Translations under genes and position numbers: made by a program
Source: Robbsia sp. KACC 23696
GTDB lineage: Bacteria > Pseudomonadota > Gammaproteobacteria > Burkholderiales > Burkholderiaceae
Direction of reading: 5' to 3'
Assembly (NCBI RefSeq): GCF_039852015.1
Contig: NZ_CP156626.1
Coordinates: 1 to 64,000, forward strand
Length of the DNA: 64,000 nt
Part shown: piece after piece, positions 20,575 to 31,293 of the stretch
Position numbering within the stretch: the stretch's first letter is position 1
How the letters are laid out: each line of letters begins with the position of its first letter
Notes under the pieces: model-generated
Told to the model about the DNA's origin: nothing
What the model saw: the letters and a program-made list of their open reading frames with translations, nothing else
Database searches by the model: none

Positions 20575-20758
20575 GATAAGTAGGCTTGACTGCGCTCCTT
20601 CTAACGGACGTGCCACAGACGGGACACAAAAGCACGCAACAACCGCTTACGTGTGTCCCACGCTACGCAGCAGGGTGCCGCAACGTCTTATGGCGAGACG
20701 TCGCAGTCGTCGGCCATCGTTGCCGTCCGCCACCGATGGCCGCGATACCTATGCCGGA

Positions 20759-21943
20759 TTACCGAAGCAAGGCGGCCAACCGCGTCATCACCCAGTGATA
20801 TCCAATATGCTCCTGCTCCAATCGCAGGCACGCGTCAGGTTGAATACGTTGATATCGCAGGTCATCGTAGACGCGGCATTCATCGGAAGTCAATCTGAGC
20901 AAATCAACCATCAGCGGCGCCGTCTCCCGTCCCCAGGACGCCGAATGGGCATCTAACGTTTCCCGGTCCATAAGGAAAGAAGCGACGGCGCTGAAATGGC
21001 TGCGCAGCTGATTCAAAATCCCAAAGCCATGGGTATCGATGTCCCCCCAGTAGTAAATCGTGCAGCAATCAAGCCACCGCGCCAGAGACAGCGCATCCCA
21101 GCCGTAACCCGCGCCAAAAACGACAATGCTGCGGGGCACCAAAGGAAATGCCAAAAAGTTTGTTTCGTTTTCGGTGATAAAGACGCGGTCAATGCTTAGC
21201 TTGAGTTCGCTGAAGCTTTTCGCGTCCAGTGCGATATCGGCACAGACAGGACCCGGAAGCGACGCGATTTGAGGGTCGAGCTCACGATACCGTATTCGCG
21301 TCGGCTTCTCGGTGAAGCCATATCGCCCGGCGAATTGCGCAACGCCCGATTTTGTCGAATCGATCGCCTCGGGCGGTAAAATCAGGTCCAACAGTTCAGG
21401 GAGCAAGCCGCGATGGCGTTCGATGAATTTCGTGTCGATATCGGGCAAATCGACTTGCCGGAGAAACACCCCCGGACGCGGGTGGGCACGCAGCCAAGAC
21501 ACGACGATAAGCAGTTTCGGCCATTCCGCCGCGTATTGCAGGGCTATCAATGGCCGCCGAAGCAACCACGGCACAAGCGCCGGCAGCGTCGATTCAGTCG
21601 TTGCTACCAATTCAGCAAACGCCCGTGACGCCGGCACTTTCTGGAGCAAAATCAAAGCATCGTCGATCGAATCGATCCATACGCTCGAAGGCACGCGTTG
21701 CAAACCCTGCACACGATGCCGGACCTCACGCCACTCAATGCGGACGTTCGGTATCTCTCGAAGGACAGCGGCCCAGGTCCTCACCTCATCGAAGCGATTA
21801 GCGATATCGGTCGTTCCGGGTGTTTTTAATACGAGACGGAACGGGAAACGCCCCTCCGGCAATACGACGTCGCGCAGCAAATCGCCTTTCGCCCAAAGAC
21901 GCGACAGCTGCTCGACGACATCGTCGTGTCCGGTCCAACTCAC
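20759..21943 (-). CDS. jetD: Wadjet nuclease subunit JetD
   Basis: JetD is the TOPRIM-containing nuclease that cuts plasmid DNA after the JetABC motor has extruded and recognised a small circle. The C-terminal TOPRIM part shows the acidic motif [13 protein letters not shown] and the metal-binding [14 protein letters not shown], both as expected for topoisomerase VI-A-like JetD (394 aa). The N-terminal region is the winged-helix/DUF3322-type arm. It begins with GTG at 21943, overlapping the jetC stop by 4 nt, so it is the last gene of the jetABCD operon. No key residue looks missing. Confidence 0.93.
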   Translation of the reverse strand: MSWTGHDDVVEQLSRLWAKGDLLRDVVLPEGRFPFRLVLKTPGTTDIANRFDEVRTWAAVLREIPNVRIEWREVRHRVQGLQRVPSSVWIDSIDDALILLQKVPASRAFAELVATTESTLPALVPWLLRRPLIALQYAAEWPKLLIVVSWLRAHPRPGVFLRQVDLPDIDTKFIERHRGLLPELLDLILPPEAIDSTKSGVAQFAGRYGFTEKPTRIRYRELDPQIASLPGPVCADIALDAKSFSELKLSIDRVFITENETNFLAFPLVPRSIVVFGAGYGWDALSLARWLDCCTIYYWGDIDTHGFGILNQLRSHFSAVASFLMDRETLDAHSASWGRETAPLMVDLLRLTSDECRVYDDLRYQRIQPDACLRLEQEHIGYHWVMTRLAALLR

Positions 21944-24900
21944 GCGTCCGCACTCCCGTCCGCACGCCGCATCATCGCCCCTTTCTGCGCCCGATATTCC
22001 TCGATCGAGAGGTTACGCAATTTCGATGCTTTCCCGGCATCGTTATGCACAAATCCGACACTCGATACATACGGCTCGATAATGTGTATCTTCTGCAGTG
22101 GCGTAACTATCAATAGCTGCAAATTGAGTTGGCGGAATAGCTTTAAACCGTATTGCGCCGACTCATCGGATCCGCGACCGAATGCTTCGTCGATCACAAC
22201 GAAACGGAACGATCGCGAGCGGACTTCCCCCCATTCCAAACCGAATTGATAGGCCAAGCTCGCCGCCAAAATCGTGTAGGCGAGTTTTTCTTTCTGACCG
22301 CCGGATTTTCCGCCCGAGTCGGAATAGTGATCGTGCTCGGCATCGTCGGTCCGCCATCTCTCGCTGGCAGCGAACATAAACCAATTGCGCACATCCGTGA
22401 CCTTCGCGGTCCATCGCCTATCTAGCTCCGTTAGCCCTTCGCGTCCTCGAAAGCGGTCGATGATCGATTTGACCTGCAGAAATTTCACTTCGGAATATTG
22501 GCTGTCGTCGGAGCCCGTCATGGCACCTTCCGTGCAAGCGCGCAAATCCTGTTGAAAGTCGCGAATTTCAGCATCCGGATTAACCTGCGACACTAGCGTG
22601 ATATAGCGCCCTTCGTTATAGTCGATACCCCTCAGCGACGTGTCGATATGATCGATGCGCTCCAGCATCAACTCCCGCTCGCGATTCAACTGCGCATTGA
22701 AGTTCGCGATTTCATTGATCGTATTGACGTTCAAGAGCTCTTTGAATCGCTGGGCAAAGCGCGGTAGGTCATCGCGATGCAATTGCGTCAAGAGGTTCTC
22801 ATACTCGAACGCGCCGCCGATACTGATATCCATCTCGGCAGTTTCGAGCTTGTATTCCTCTTTGAAACCCGTCATCGCGCGGATGATCCTTTCCAAAAGA
22901 CGCCCACGTACCTTGCCCTGATTGTCGGCGCGTGTCTGAAGGGCGCCTCGCATGTCTTGCTCGCGATTGTCGCAGGACTCGATCGATAGCACATGCTCGC
23001 CCAGAATTTCCTCGCGTAACGTCGCGAGCTGAGCCGAAAGCGCCTCGTCTTCCGGTGCATCCGCGAGTGTAGCCGCAGTCTGCATTTGCAGCGCTTGATT
23101 ATCGGTCTGCCGCTGTTCGACCTTCGATCGCTCGTCGCGTGCCGCTTGGGTGTCGCTTGCGCTCTGCTTCCATTCGATCTGCCGGGTGCGCAATTCCTCG
23201 TTGAGTTGCTGCAAAACATCGGAGGCGTTCTCCAGCTTTGTACGCTCCTCCTCCAACACGGCGATCTCGACGGCGATCGTTCCCCAATCCAATTCGTCGA
23301 AATCGACAAACTCCTGCAATCGGGTCAAGGCATCGATACGCTTGATGCCTTGCTCTCGGGCGCGCAGAATCTCGGCGATTTTTGCACCCACCGCTGCCAT
23401 CGCCGCGGCCAGCACGTCGCGCTTTCCTTCCAACGCAGCGATCTTCGCGGTGTTCGTCCAACCAAGGACATACCGACTCCGATCGTCGATACGATGCCGG
23501 TCGTCTTTCTCGTGACGCCCACTGGGGTCCTTGACTTGTCCGGAACGGGTGATCGCACGAGGCTCACGTCGGAACCGTTCCTGCGTCACGCAACAAGCCA
23601 CGTTGAAACGACGGCCTATTTCACGCTCCAGCCACGCATAGTGAACTGAGTCCGGCTTGATCGACAGTTTTCGCACGAGCGAGTCAGCATGAAGATCGGG
23701 CGCTTCACCTCCGGCGCGTTCGCGCACGTGGTAATAGACTAGGCGCCCACGGAGATTACTGCTGTCCACCCACTCCGTGACTGCCTTGTAATGTTGGTCC
23801 GGCACGAGGAGCCCTAGCGCGAAACCATGCAATAGCCGTTCTGCCGCTCCCTCCCAATCGCGCGCCTCATCGCGAACCTGGATTAGCTCCCCCGCGAAGG
23901 GCAGCGTCTCGACAGGAATCGACAGGGCCTCGCACAACGTCGCGCGGATCTGAATCTGACGCTCGTCGATATTGCTGCGACGGCGCTTCAAGCTGTCGAT
24001 CTCCGAGGCTAACACATCATGCTCGCCCCGCCCTTGGCGCAAGGTTACGGCATGTTCAGTCTCCTCGTTTCTCAGGTCGGCTTCGCTGTCGCGTGCCTCC
24101 TGCAGCCAAGACTGGAATGTGTCGTGCTGTGCGGTAAAGCTTGCGTGACTCTCCGGCACTTGCGCGTCTAGCACAGCGGCCAAAGTCTGATATCGATCGC
24201 TCTTTCCTTTTCGGACATCCCGAACGCCACGCTTCTGACGAATGTCGACAGCCAATCGCTCCAGTCGATCTCCGCCATTCACATTGATCGCTTGCTTCAA
24301 GGCATCGATTTGCACACTGTGCTCGTCGTGCAATGCCTCGAAGCGCACAACACGTCCGTCAGCCTTGGCCCATAGCTCAGCCAGCAGCGCGCTACGCTTA
24401 TCCAACAAATCCCGCTTCAACGTCGCGAAGTAGGTCCGCAACCCGTCGCGGCACCGGTGCAAGCCGTCGATCTCCGCGTCTAACTCCCGATGACGAGCAC
24501 AATCCTGAATCAGTGGCGTGAGCAGCATCACTTGCCGCTGCGCCTTCAAGACTGCCTCGTGCGCGCGCGTCAAGTCGTCGAAGTGGTGAATCAATGCATC
24601 GATACGCTGCGCGCCGTCGAAAGGCTCCAGCATATGGCTACGAACAAAATCGGTCAGGTTACCAACAGACTTCAACGACACCGTTTGGTGGAATAGCTCG
24701 AGCGCCTGGTCGTTTTCGATGCCAAAACGTCGACGAAACCATGCCGCGTAAGGCGGAAAGCTATCGTGCAGTTCGGCGCCGGCGTTGCGCAGTTTTTTTC
24801 GCAATTGCGCTATGTCCGGGCCGAAATCCGAGAAATCCGCAGCGATGGATAAGGCACGCTCCACACCCATGAAGAAACGCGCGGGCTGGCCGTGGACATC

Positions 24901-25332
24901 CTTCATCCAGAACACCTGAGCCAGACTGATCGTCTGGTCATATCCCTCGTTCCTGAAGACCCCGAGAATGACGGAATAGCTGTTCGGCTGGCGCAGTGGT
25001 ACCGGCTTGGCAACGCCAGTAACCTCGTTACGCTCGGACTTGTAGTGACCGAGCACGTATGAGCGCAGGGTGCGCTCCTTGTTTTCCGCGCCGGCGGCTT
25101 TGTTGTACGCAATCTTATGCGCCGGTACCAGCAAGGTAGTGATCGCGTCGACCAATGTCGACTTGCCCGAGCCGATATCACCGGTCAACAGGCCGTTTCG
25201 GCCATCCAACTCCAGCGTCCATACCCGGCTGTCGAACGTTCCCCAATTGAATACTTCGAGCCGCATCAAGCGGAAGCCCGACAGCGTTTCGTCTGCTAGG
25301 AAATCCAGCCCCAGGCTGTGGACATCATTCAT
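21940..25332 (-). CDS. jetC: Wadjet SMC-like ATPase JetC
   Basis: JetC is a MukB-like SMC motor of 1130 aa. Walker A is [18 protein letters not shown] near residue 45. Long coiled-coil arms flank a central hinge region. The C-terminal head has the ABC signature region [20 protein letters not shown] and Walker [21 protein letters not shown] 25332 ([11 protein letters not shown]) is chosen: it overlaps the jetB stop by 8 nt, and the 32 codons further upstream lie inside jetB in another frame. Together with JetA and JetB it forms the loop-extruding complex that detects circular plasmids. Confidence 0.94.
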   Translation of the reverse strand: MNDVHSLGLDFLADETLSGFRLMRLEVFNWGTFDSRVWTLELDGRNGLLTGDIGSGKSTLVDAITTLLVPAHKIAYNKAAGAENKERTLRSYVLGHYKSERNEVTGVAKPVPLRQPNSYSVILGVFRNEGYDQTISLAQVFWMKDVHGQPARFFMGVERALSIAADFSDFGPDIAQLRKKLRNAGAELHDSFPPYAAWFRRRFGIENDQALELFHQTVSLKSVGNLTDFVRSHMLEPFDGAQRIDALIHHFDDLTRAHEAVLKAQRQVMLLTPLIQDCARHRELDAEIDGLHRCRDGLRTYFATLKRDLLDKRSALLAELWAKADGRVVRFEALHDEHSVQIDALKQAINVNGGDRLERLAVDIRQKRGVRDVRKGKSDRYQTLAAVLDAQVPESHASFTAQHDTFQSWLQEARDSEADLRNEETEHAVTLRQGRGEHDVLASEIDSLKRRRSNIDERQIQIRATLCEALSIPVETLPFAGELIQVRDEARDWEGAAERLLHGFALGLLVPDQHYKAVTEWVDSSNLRGRLVYYHVRERAGGEAPDLHADSLVRKLSIKPDSVHYAWLEREIGRRFNVACCVTQERFRREPRAITRSGQVKDPSGRHEKDDRHRIDDRSRYVLGWTNTAKIAALEGKRDVLAAAMAAVGAKIAEILRAREQGIKRIDALTRLQEFVDFDELDWGTIAVEIAVLEEERTKLENASDVLQQLNEELRTRQIEWKQSASDTQAARDERSKVEQRQTDNQALQMQTAATLADAPEDEALSAQLATLREEILGEHVLSIESCDNREQDMRGALQTRADNQGKVRGRLLERIIRAMTGFKEEYKLETAEMDISIGGAFEYENLLTQLHRDDLPRFAQRFKELLNVNTINEIANFNAQLNRERELMLERIDHIDTSLRGIDYNEGRYITLVSQVNPDAEIRDFQQDLRACTEGAMTGSDDSQYSEVKFLQVKSIIDRFRGREGLTELDRRWTAKVTDVRNWFMFAASERWRTDDAEHDHYSDSGGKSGGQKEKLAYTILAASLAYQFGLEWGEVRSRSFRFVVIDEAFGRGSDESAQYGLKLFRQLNLQLLIVTPLQKIHIIEPYVSSVGFVHNDAGKASKLRNLSIEEYRAQKGAMMRRADGSADA

Positions 25333-26008
25333 CGTCTTCCGCCTTGTCGTTTCCCACGCCACCGGAAAGGTGCGCCCGGTATTGCGCCAACCGTGCGTCG
25401 AACTCTGCCAACCATTGTGCGTCGACAAAGGCTTTCAAAATACGTCGGACCTCGAAACTGGGCACCCCGGCCAGCGCACCGCTCGTCGGTTTCAACTTGC
25501 GCAGAAAACCAAGATCGACGACCTTATTCAGCGTCGTGTCGATCTGATCGATCAGCTTCGCTTCATTACTGCCGTCCGGTAGAAACACACGGACCATTTC
25601 GACCGCTTCATCACGATTCAGTATCAGCCGCGTATCGGATCCGCCGGCATCGAATTCGACCAGTTTCTTGCGCAGCAACGCGATCATTAGGCTGACCTGA
25701 AACGACAGCGGCCGGCGCGCGATAAGGCGGGGCACGCGAGGCGCCGCGTCCCCATCTTCGGGCTCCGGTCGGCTCTTCAAAAACGCATAACCTTCGGCCT
25801 CATCCACAATGAGGTCAAGGTTCAAGACGGCAGCATAGTCTCTCAAGCGTGCCTGCAAATCGATCAATGCGCTCCACTGCCGCTCGTCGGCTTCCCGATA
25901 TTGGACGCCCTTGAGAAGCGTTATCAGGGTAACGGATAAATTCGCATCCTGGCCAGTCGCGCGGTCCGATGCCAACGCGTCGTCTTCCGCTGTATCCGTT
26001 CTTAACAT
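25325..26008 (-). CDS. jetB: Wadjet subunit JetB (MukE/KITE-like)
   Basis: JetB is the winged-helix KITE subunit (DUF4194 type) that bridges the JetA kleisin. The 227-aa protein contains the expected central segment [30 protein letters not shown], then a C-terminal winged helix ([21 protein letters not shown] and [14 protein letters not shown]). It lies 27 nt behind jetA and overlaps jetC by 8 nt, consistent with one transcript. Start ATG 26008. Confidence 0.9.
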   Translation of the reverse strand: MLRTDTAEDDALASDRATGQDANLSVTLITLLKGVQYREADERQWSALIDLQARLRDYAAVLNLDLIVDEAEGYAFLKSRPEPEDGDAAPRVPRLIARRPLSFQVSLMIALLRKKLVEFDAGGSDTRLILNRDEAVEMVRVFLPDGSNEAKLIDQIDTTLNKVVDLGFLRKLKPTSGALAGVPSFEVRRILKAFVDAQWLAEFDARLAQYRAHLSGGVGNDKAEDDE

Positions 26009-26035
26009 TGCTGCCCCACCTTTGTTCCTATCCGT

Positions 26036-27490
26036 CTAACGCAAGAAAATAACACGTGGCATCCGGGCGCTTCGCATTGTCGTCTCTCCGTCAACCGATT
26101 GCGCCTGCCAATGTATCTGCTCCAATGTATCTTCATCGATACGACTCGAAAACGATTCGCTACTTATCTGCAGGTAGGCGACGATCTCGGCGAGACCTTG
26201 ACGGAGCGGATAGCGGTCCAGTAACTCCGTCAGCGTAATCTGATCGCGGTCCTGCAGCGCTTGGCGCAGGTTCCCTGACAGCACGGATTTGTCCACAATC
26301 ACTTGGTCAAACAGCGCTGCAGGGTCGATGTCCTCCTCCCCGGACGCAACGACGACGTTTGCGAGCGAGATCTTTAGCGCCGGATTGAACAGCACTCGCT
26401 CCATTGCCAATTCGATAGCCGCTTGCGTATCATCAATCTCCATAAACGCGCCGGCGGGTGGCATATCGCGCACGTTCAGTGCATGGCCTTCGATACCTCG
26501 GAGGATTTCCATGATCCGTCGGTTTTCGAGCCACGCCTGTTCATCGAGGAATCGGCGCAATTGTTGCGATAATTGCGCAACGGTACGTTGGGCGTATTCG
26601 CCCGCTTCGATCCAATCGTAATGGACACGTCGGGTACGTTTGTCGGGACTGAGTGCCGCAACTGCGGGGAGTGCCAGCACCTGATCGATGAGGCGCGTCA
26701 GCTCTTCTTGACGGCTCGTTGATAAGAGAAATTCCCAGAAAGCGCGGAAGCTCTTCCCTTGATCCGAATCGGCGATCGCATCACGTTCACCCATGATGCT
26801 TTCCAACAAGGCGCCTTTGCTTCCGTCCCATAGGGCGATGCGTTCTCGTACCCGTCGATCCAATGACCGGAAGTTATGCTCCACCTCTCGAAAATCCATC
26901 AGCAAGGCCCGTACGCCCTGAACAAACTGCTGAAAGCGTTCCTTGACGGCGGTTTCATCCAATAACGACACGTCGCCGTCACGGATACGCTCGATCTCGC
27001 GGTCCAACGCGTCGCGCTGGTCCTGCAGTGCTTCAATGCGCTTGTTCGCGTCGGGCTCCGTTCCCTGACTCATCTGCTTGAGCAGATCGAACAACATCAG
27101 CAGTCTGGATTCGGTGCCGACAAATTCCCGCGCATCGAGTTCGAGAAGCCAAGCGATCGCTTTCTCTGTCGCCGGCGTGAGGTCGAACTGGGCTTCGTCA
27201 CTGCCTGCACGGTAGAATTTGCGTAGCCAGCCCTTATCCGCCGCCGACCAATCGTTTAAATAGGCCGATGCCGCTTTGGGGAATGCGTCATCACCAAGCT
27301 GCTGTCGCAGCATGAAGAGCTCGTCTTCGAGAGCCTCGGCAAGATCGGCTGCGGTAATCTCGCGCAGGTTTGGTGCAATGAAAATGCGGTGCAAAAAACT
27401 AGCGATCAACGGTGCATGATCGGAACGAAGGAGGCGCCAAGCCGGATGGTTCATCCGCAAAGCGGATAACGTGGCAAAGTCTGGAGTCAT
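26036..27490 (-). CDS. jetA: Wadjet kleisin-like subunit JetA (DUF3375)
   Basis: JetA is the MukF-like kleisin of the Wadjet complex and the first gene of jetABCD. The 484-aa DUF3375 protein begins MTPDFATLSALRMNHPAWRLL, a typical family start. It has a helical N-terminal domain, a central coiled coil (KRIEALQDQRDALDREIERI) and a C-terminal winged-helix region. Since nothing precedes it on this strand for about 290 bases, the operon promoter should lie between 27491 and 27783, where I see no clear elements. The full type I set A-B-C-D is intact. Confidence 0.92.
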   Translation of the reverse strand: MTPDFATLSALRMNHPAWRLLRSDHAPLIASFLHRIFIAPNLREITAADLAEALEDELFMLRQQLGDDAFPKAASAYLNDWSAADKGWLRKFYRAGSDEAQFDLTPATEKAIAWLLELDAREFVGTESRLLMLFDLLKQMSQGTEPDANKRIEALQDQRDALDREIERIRDGDVSLLDETAVKERFQQFVQGVRALLMDFREVEHNFRSLDRRVRERIALWDGSKGALLESIMGERDAIADSDQGKSFRAFWEFLLSTSRQEELTRLIDQVLALPAVAALSPDKRTRRVHYDWIEAGEYAQRTVAQLSQQLRRFLDEQAWLENRRIMEILRGIEGHALNVRDMPPAGAFMEIDDTQAAIELAMERVLFNPALKISLANVVVASGEEDIDPAALFDQVIVDKSVLSGNLRQALQDRDQITLTELLDRYPLRQGLAEIVAYLQISSESFSSRIDEDTLEQIHWQAQSVDGETTMRSARMPRVIFLR

Positions 27491-27783
27491 GGCACAGTGC
27501 CTCTACGGCGCTCATTAAGATCAAGATTCCGCATTCGACGTTCGAATCATGCCGGAAAGCTGTATTTTTACACAGTCTTGATGCGATATGGGCAGTCCCT
27601 TGGATATAGGCCATGTGCCATGTCTATCGTTTGCGCATCCGTGAGTGGCATGACGCGGGCGTGCCGTCTAAAGGCTGCCGCCGAGCTAGCGATACCGCGA
27701 AGAGCGTCCTCCTATTAAAAGACAGCGCTGGTTTCGTTGAAGACGGGAGTCATTTCTGACGTAATGTGGTAACGGACGCAACG

Positions 27784-28947
27784 CTACCCCGGCTGCGACG
27801 CAAGAAAATTCCCTAACCGCTCCATCGCCGACTCCAGCATCGTATTACTCTTCGCGTAGCAAATACGGATCTGCCCCGAGGATTCCTGCGAGAATGCGAT
27901 CCCTGGGGAAAGGCCGACGCCTGCTTCCAGCAGCGCCCTTTTGCAGAACTCCAGCGTGTCCGTCTCCCCTTCAACCGCGAGCATTAAATAGAACGACGCA
28001 GCGTTCGGGACGACCTTCACCTTCGGCATCTCTGCCAGCTTCTTCAGTACGAACTCTCGCCCCTGCTTGCAACGTGCGACGAAGGACTCGACGAACGGCT
28101 CGCCCTCATCCAGCGCGACAATCCCGGCTTCTTGCAGAAACGCTTGCCCACCGCTGACGCTAAACTGAATCAGCTTTTCCATCGTGCCTTTTAGCGCTCG
28201 CGGATAGACCATCCACCCCATGCGCCATCCCGTCATCGCCCAGGCTTTGGAAAAGCTGTTGATAACAAATACGGGATCGTCCGGACCGCAGATATCCAGC
28301 AGCGATGCCGCGAAAGGACGGTCATACACGATGCGCTGATAGACCTCATCCGCGATCAAGGCGATATTCCGCTCACGCGCGAAATCAAGAAGTCGGCGTT
28401 GTTGCTCAGGGTCGATCATCCAGCCCGTCGGATTGCCCGGGGAGGCGAAGTAGATGCCTTTTGTGCGCTCATCGCAGGCTGCCAAGAGCTTGTCCAAGTC
28501 CAGCGACCAACCCGTAACATCGGAATGCAACGATACGCTCCGTACCTGGCCCCCTGCTACCTCGATCGCCCGCAGGATGTTCGGCCACGATGGCGTCACG
28601 CAAACCACGTTGTCCCCCGGGCCGACCACGGTCTGTGCGATCAACATCGCTGCTAACATTCCCGACGACGTGACTGCGATACGGTCGTCTTCGATCTCCG
28701 CACCGCTGAGTCGCTTGTAGTACCGCGCGATTGCAGCTCTCAGCGGCGGGATTCCGCGCATCGTCGAATAAAAGGTATTCCCGCGCTGTAACGCAGCGAT
28801 GGCGGCATTCGAGATGAAGTCAGGCGTTGGCAGATCGCTTTCGCCCGCCCAAAGCGGAATCACGTCGGGACGCTGAGGTGCCAGCTTCCAGATTTCGATG
28901 ATAGGGGAGTCTTGGACGGCGAGGATTGAGTCTTTTACTAGCGGCAT
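27784..28947 (-). CDS. PLP-dependent class I/II aminotransferase
   Basis: This fold-type I aminotransferase has about 387 aa. SRIGxPxGW-type contacts are seen as SPGNPTGWMI, the cofactor aspartate region as LIADEVYQRIVYD, and the Schiff-base lysine in NSFSKAWAMTGWRMGW. The C-terminal arginine region is GQIRICYAKSNT. The amino donor cannot be read from sequence; aspartate- or aromatic-type activity is plausible. ATG 28947 (MPLVKDSILAVQDSPI) is chosen because the family domain starts here; the frame is open to ATG 29025, but neither start has a strong ribosome site. A decayed homologous fragment lies at 19620-19835. Confidence 0.85.
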   Translation of the reverse strand: MPLVKDSILAVQDSPIIEIWKLAPQRPDVIPLWAGESDLPTPDFISNAAIAALQRGNTFYSTMRGIPPLRAAIARYYKRLSGAEIEDDRIAVTSSGMLAAMLIAQTVVGPGDNVVCVTPSWPNILRAIEVAGGQVRSVSLHSDVTGWSLDLDKLLAACDERTKGIYFASPGNPTGWMIDPEQQRRLLDFARERNIALIADEVYQRIVYDRPFAASLLDICGPDDPVFVINSFSKAWAMTGWRMGWMVYPRALKGTMEKLIQFSVSGGQAFLQEAGIVALDEGEPFVESFVARCKQGREFVLKKLAEMPKVKVVPNAASFYLMLAVEGETDTLEFCKRALLEAGVGLSPGIAFSQESSGQIRICYAKSNTMLESAMERLGNFLASQPG

Positions 28948-29201
28948 GGGAGGAACTGGGTTGATTGCTCGGAGACGCACTTTCGTTACATCACGGCAGA
29001 CCGACAGGGCGCCGATGACGGCCATCGTCAGCCCAACATTGTTTCAGCAGCCGCGACCCATTGCATCCGGTCAAAATAGCGTTTGACGTCTTTTCGACAC
29101 CAGATACCACGATGTGGGAAATTCAGCGTAACTCGATGCCTCGCAAAGCAAGCGGCAGGTCTAAGCGGGAGGAGGTCAGATCGTGTACGGCCGCTATTCT
29201 C

Positions 29202-29828
29202 CTACGGATTAATGAATTCAATCGACTCGACTAGCGTCTTCAAACTTTGGGTTGAGTCAATCTCTGGATGACGAAGCATCTGGACATTACTCGTACCGCA
29301 CAACGCGACCCCATCGTGCACCAAACAAAAATTCATATGACGAACGCGCTTATCTTCGTCTCCACTTGCATCGCTGTATAGAAACGCCTCACCTATTGAG
29401 TTTTTCCCGTGTAGTTCTAGTCCGGCAGCATGCTCGTTTTTACTAAATGGGACTGTCCAATGCCCGTCGTCATCTTCACTGAGCCAACGTCCATTCTCGA
29501 ACGAAGCGCCCAGCTGTATCCTCATAAAATCTTTGTTCTTTGCATCTACACAACTCAACACAATCGAAGCCCCAATCCGTGACATCAACGACTTACCACC
29601 ATCATCAAAAAAAATTGATCCGTTTTGCGGATAGCTTCCTGGCTCAGGCTTTGAAAAATTTGCGTCAGGCACATACGGGAGACGGACTTGACACATTCCA
29701 ATTTTCGCGGATATCTCTTTCATTAGAGGCGACGCGTCTGCAGCGAATGCATGATTCGACGCTAGCAGAAGCAATGCAGTAAACAAACGGATGGACCTAA
29801 ATGCTGAGAGGAGTTTCCAGATAGTCAT
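29202..29828 (-). CDS. Exported protein of unknown function, paralogue of 31294-31926
   Basis: I do not recognise the family. It starts near MTIWKLLSAFRSIRLFTALLLLASNHAFA, a signal peptide, with another possible ATG six codons earlier. The mature part of about 180 aa aligns well with the protein at 31294-31926. Four Cys occupy equivalent places (IGMC, VLSC, MNFC, VALCG), and GSIFFDDGGKSLMSRIG, DEDKRVRHMNFCLVHDGVALCG and LVESIEFIN are shared. Two disulfides and a periplasmic location are likely. Its place downstream of a VgrG effector module suggests an immunity or accessory role, which is inference. An IS2-like element ends about 70 bases upstream, so its original promoter has probably been lost. 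Confidence 0.75.
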   Translation of the reverse strand: MTIWKLLSAFRSIRLFTALLLLASNHAFAADASPLMKEISAKIGMCQVRLPYVPDANFSKPEPGSYPQNGSIFFDDGGKSLMSRIGASIVLSCVDAKNKDFMRIQLGASFENGRWLSEDDDGHWTVPFSKNEHAAGLELHGKNSIGEAFLYSDASGDEDKRVRHMNFCLVHDGVALCGTSNVQMLRHPEIDSTQSLKTLVESIEFINP

Positions 29829-29934
29829 AATAGAATTGTCACGCATCAGGAAGATCTTGCAAGGAACTATGCACGTCTGGAAATGGAAGTCGGTCCATGG
29901 ATTTGCCCCTGCATAACCGGACACAGCATCACAC

Positions 29935-30815
29935 CTAGGTTAATGACTCTGTCTTGCGTCGAAACTCGCGTGGGGAGCGATACTTCAACGCGCTATGTGG
30001 GTGCTTCTCGTTGTAATGCTCGAAGGCGAGCGCCAGATTTTGTACGGCCGTCATCGCATCAGGCTTGGGCATAAAGGCGACGTAGTCACGTTTCATCGTC
30101 TTCACGAAGCTCTCCGCCATCCCGTTACTTTGCGGACTGCACACCGGCGTTGTGAGCGGCGTAAGACCGATACCGTTCGCAAATGCCCGCGTCTCGTGCG
30201 CAATATAGCCCGAACCATTATCACTGAGCCACTCAATTGCGCTGGGCACGCCATCGACATTCCCAAATCGATGCTCCACCGCCGCAAGCATCACGTCACG
30301 CACGTCGTTCCCCGTATAGTCGCAGTGGTCGCCACCCAGCTCATCGCTTCTCGGTCGCAGCAGTCCAAGGCGAACGTCACACGCAATGGCTCGCCGTTCT
30401 CGCATCGGAACTCGAAGCCATCGGAGCACCATCGCTGATTGCTTTTGTCGACTGCCACTCGACCGTCATGTCGCCGAATGATGGTTGGCCGCCTCGGCTT
30501 GCGTTGCAGCAGCAGCCCGTGAGCACGCATCACGCGATAGACGCGTTTGTGGTTCACGGGCGCTGCCTGCGAACGCTCCCGCTCGCTACGCATCAGACCC
30601 CAGGCGCGCCGATAACCATAGCTCGGCAAGTCCTTCACGGTCTGCTGGATTTCAGCAACCAACGCTGTATCGTTGCCTCGCTCGGCCGAACGCCCATCTT
30701 GCCAATCCGCAGCTCGAGTACGTTTCACCGAGACGTTCGAACGCGCAACGCCCAGAGCGTCGCAGACCTGCTTCACCGCTCGTCCTCCGGCAATGAGGGC
30801 GAGCGCGCAATCCAC
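29935..30815 (-). pseudogene. IS2-like transposase orfB, frameshifted
   Basis: The DDE transposase subunit reads normally from ATG 30815 ([22 protein letters not shown]) through [25 protein letters not shown]. About 30330 the frame slips by one base: the expected [20 protein letters not shown] continues in the neighbouring frame. That second frame then carries the remaining catalytic motifs ([10 protein letters not shown] and [22 protein letters not shown]) to its stop at 29935. The enzyme is therefore split and probably inactive, unless the single-base change is a sequencing error. Confidence 0.8.
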
Positions 30816-31168
30816 TTTTTTTGGCGACCGTATTCCACCGCCTCCTTCAGAATTTCGACTTCCACCGTCTTCTTGCCAAGCAATCGCTGCAATTCACGAA
30901 TCTGCTTCAACGCGTCCGACAGCTCCGAGGCCGGTACAACTTCCTCGCCAGCCGACACGGCCGACAGGCTGCCGTCCTGGTACAGTTTCTTCCAGTGGAA
31001 TAACTGGTTCGGATTTACCCCGTTCTGGCGAGCAACCATCGAGACCGTCTTACCGGGCTCGACGCTCTCTCGCACCATCGCCGCTTTCTCTTCGGCGGAC
31101 CATCGTCGCCGGCGCTCCGGCCTCGTCAACACTTCCATCACTTCCTGCCTGCCGTTAGTCTTAAACAC
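30773..31168 (-). CDS. IS2-like transposase OrfA (helix-turn-helix)
   Basis: OrfA is the DNA-binding partner of the IS2-type transposase. It shows the IS2 pattern [25 protein letters not shown], the helix-turn-helix [20 protein letters not shown] and a C-terminal leucine-zipper region ([21 protein letters not shown]). The overlap with orfB is out of frame, as expected for programmed -1 frameshifting. A start at an internal ATG ([12 protein letters not shown]) is equally possible. Confidence 0.8.
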   Translation of the reverse strand: MFKTNGRQEVMEVLTRPERRRRWSAEEKAAMVRESVEPGKTVSMVARQNGVNPNQLFHWKKLYQDGSLSAVSAGEEVVPASELSDALKQIRELQRLLGKKTVEVEILKEAVEYGRQKKWIARSPSLPEDER

Positions 31169-31293
31169 AACCGTATGCCTACCCGCTATTTTACGGTAGA
31201 GACTATGTCCGGAGATTCAAGGGGATGTTCCAGCAAGGCCGGAACGGTCTACATCGACTGATCGCTTCACGGATCGAAGGCCATCAAATAACA

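Larger units (their letters stand above)
29898..31232 (-). mobile_element. IS2-like element (IS3 family)
   Basis: Its imperfect terminal repeats begin TGGATTTGCCCC..CCGGACACAG at 29898 and, read inward from the other side, TGGAACATCCCC..CCGGACATAG ending at 31232. The length, about 1335 bp, is right for the IS2 subgroup. orfA and orfB lie on the minus strand, and orfB carries a frameshift. It separates two paralogous exported-protein genes (29202 and 31294). No convincing target duplication was seen. Confidence 0.8.

Noticed and set aside
29890-31240. Target-site duplication of the IS2-like element
   Set aside because: The flanking bases GGTCCA and GCAAGG do not match at 3-5 bp, so no duplication is claimed.
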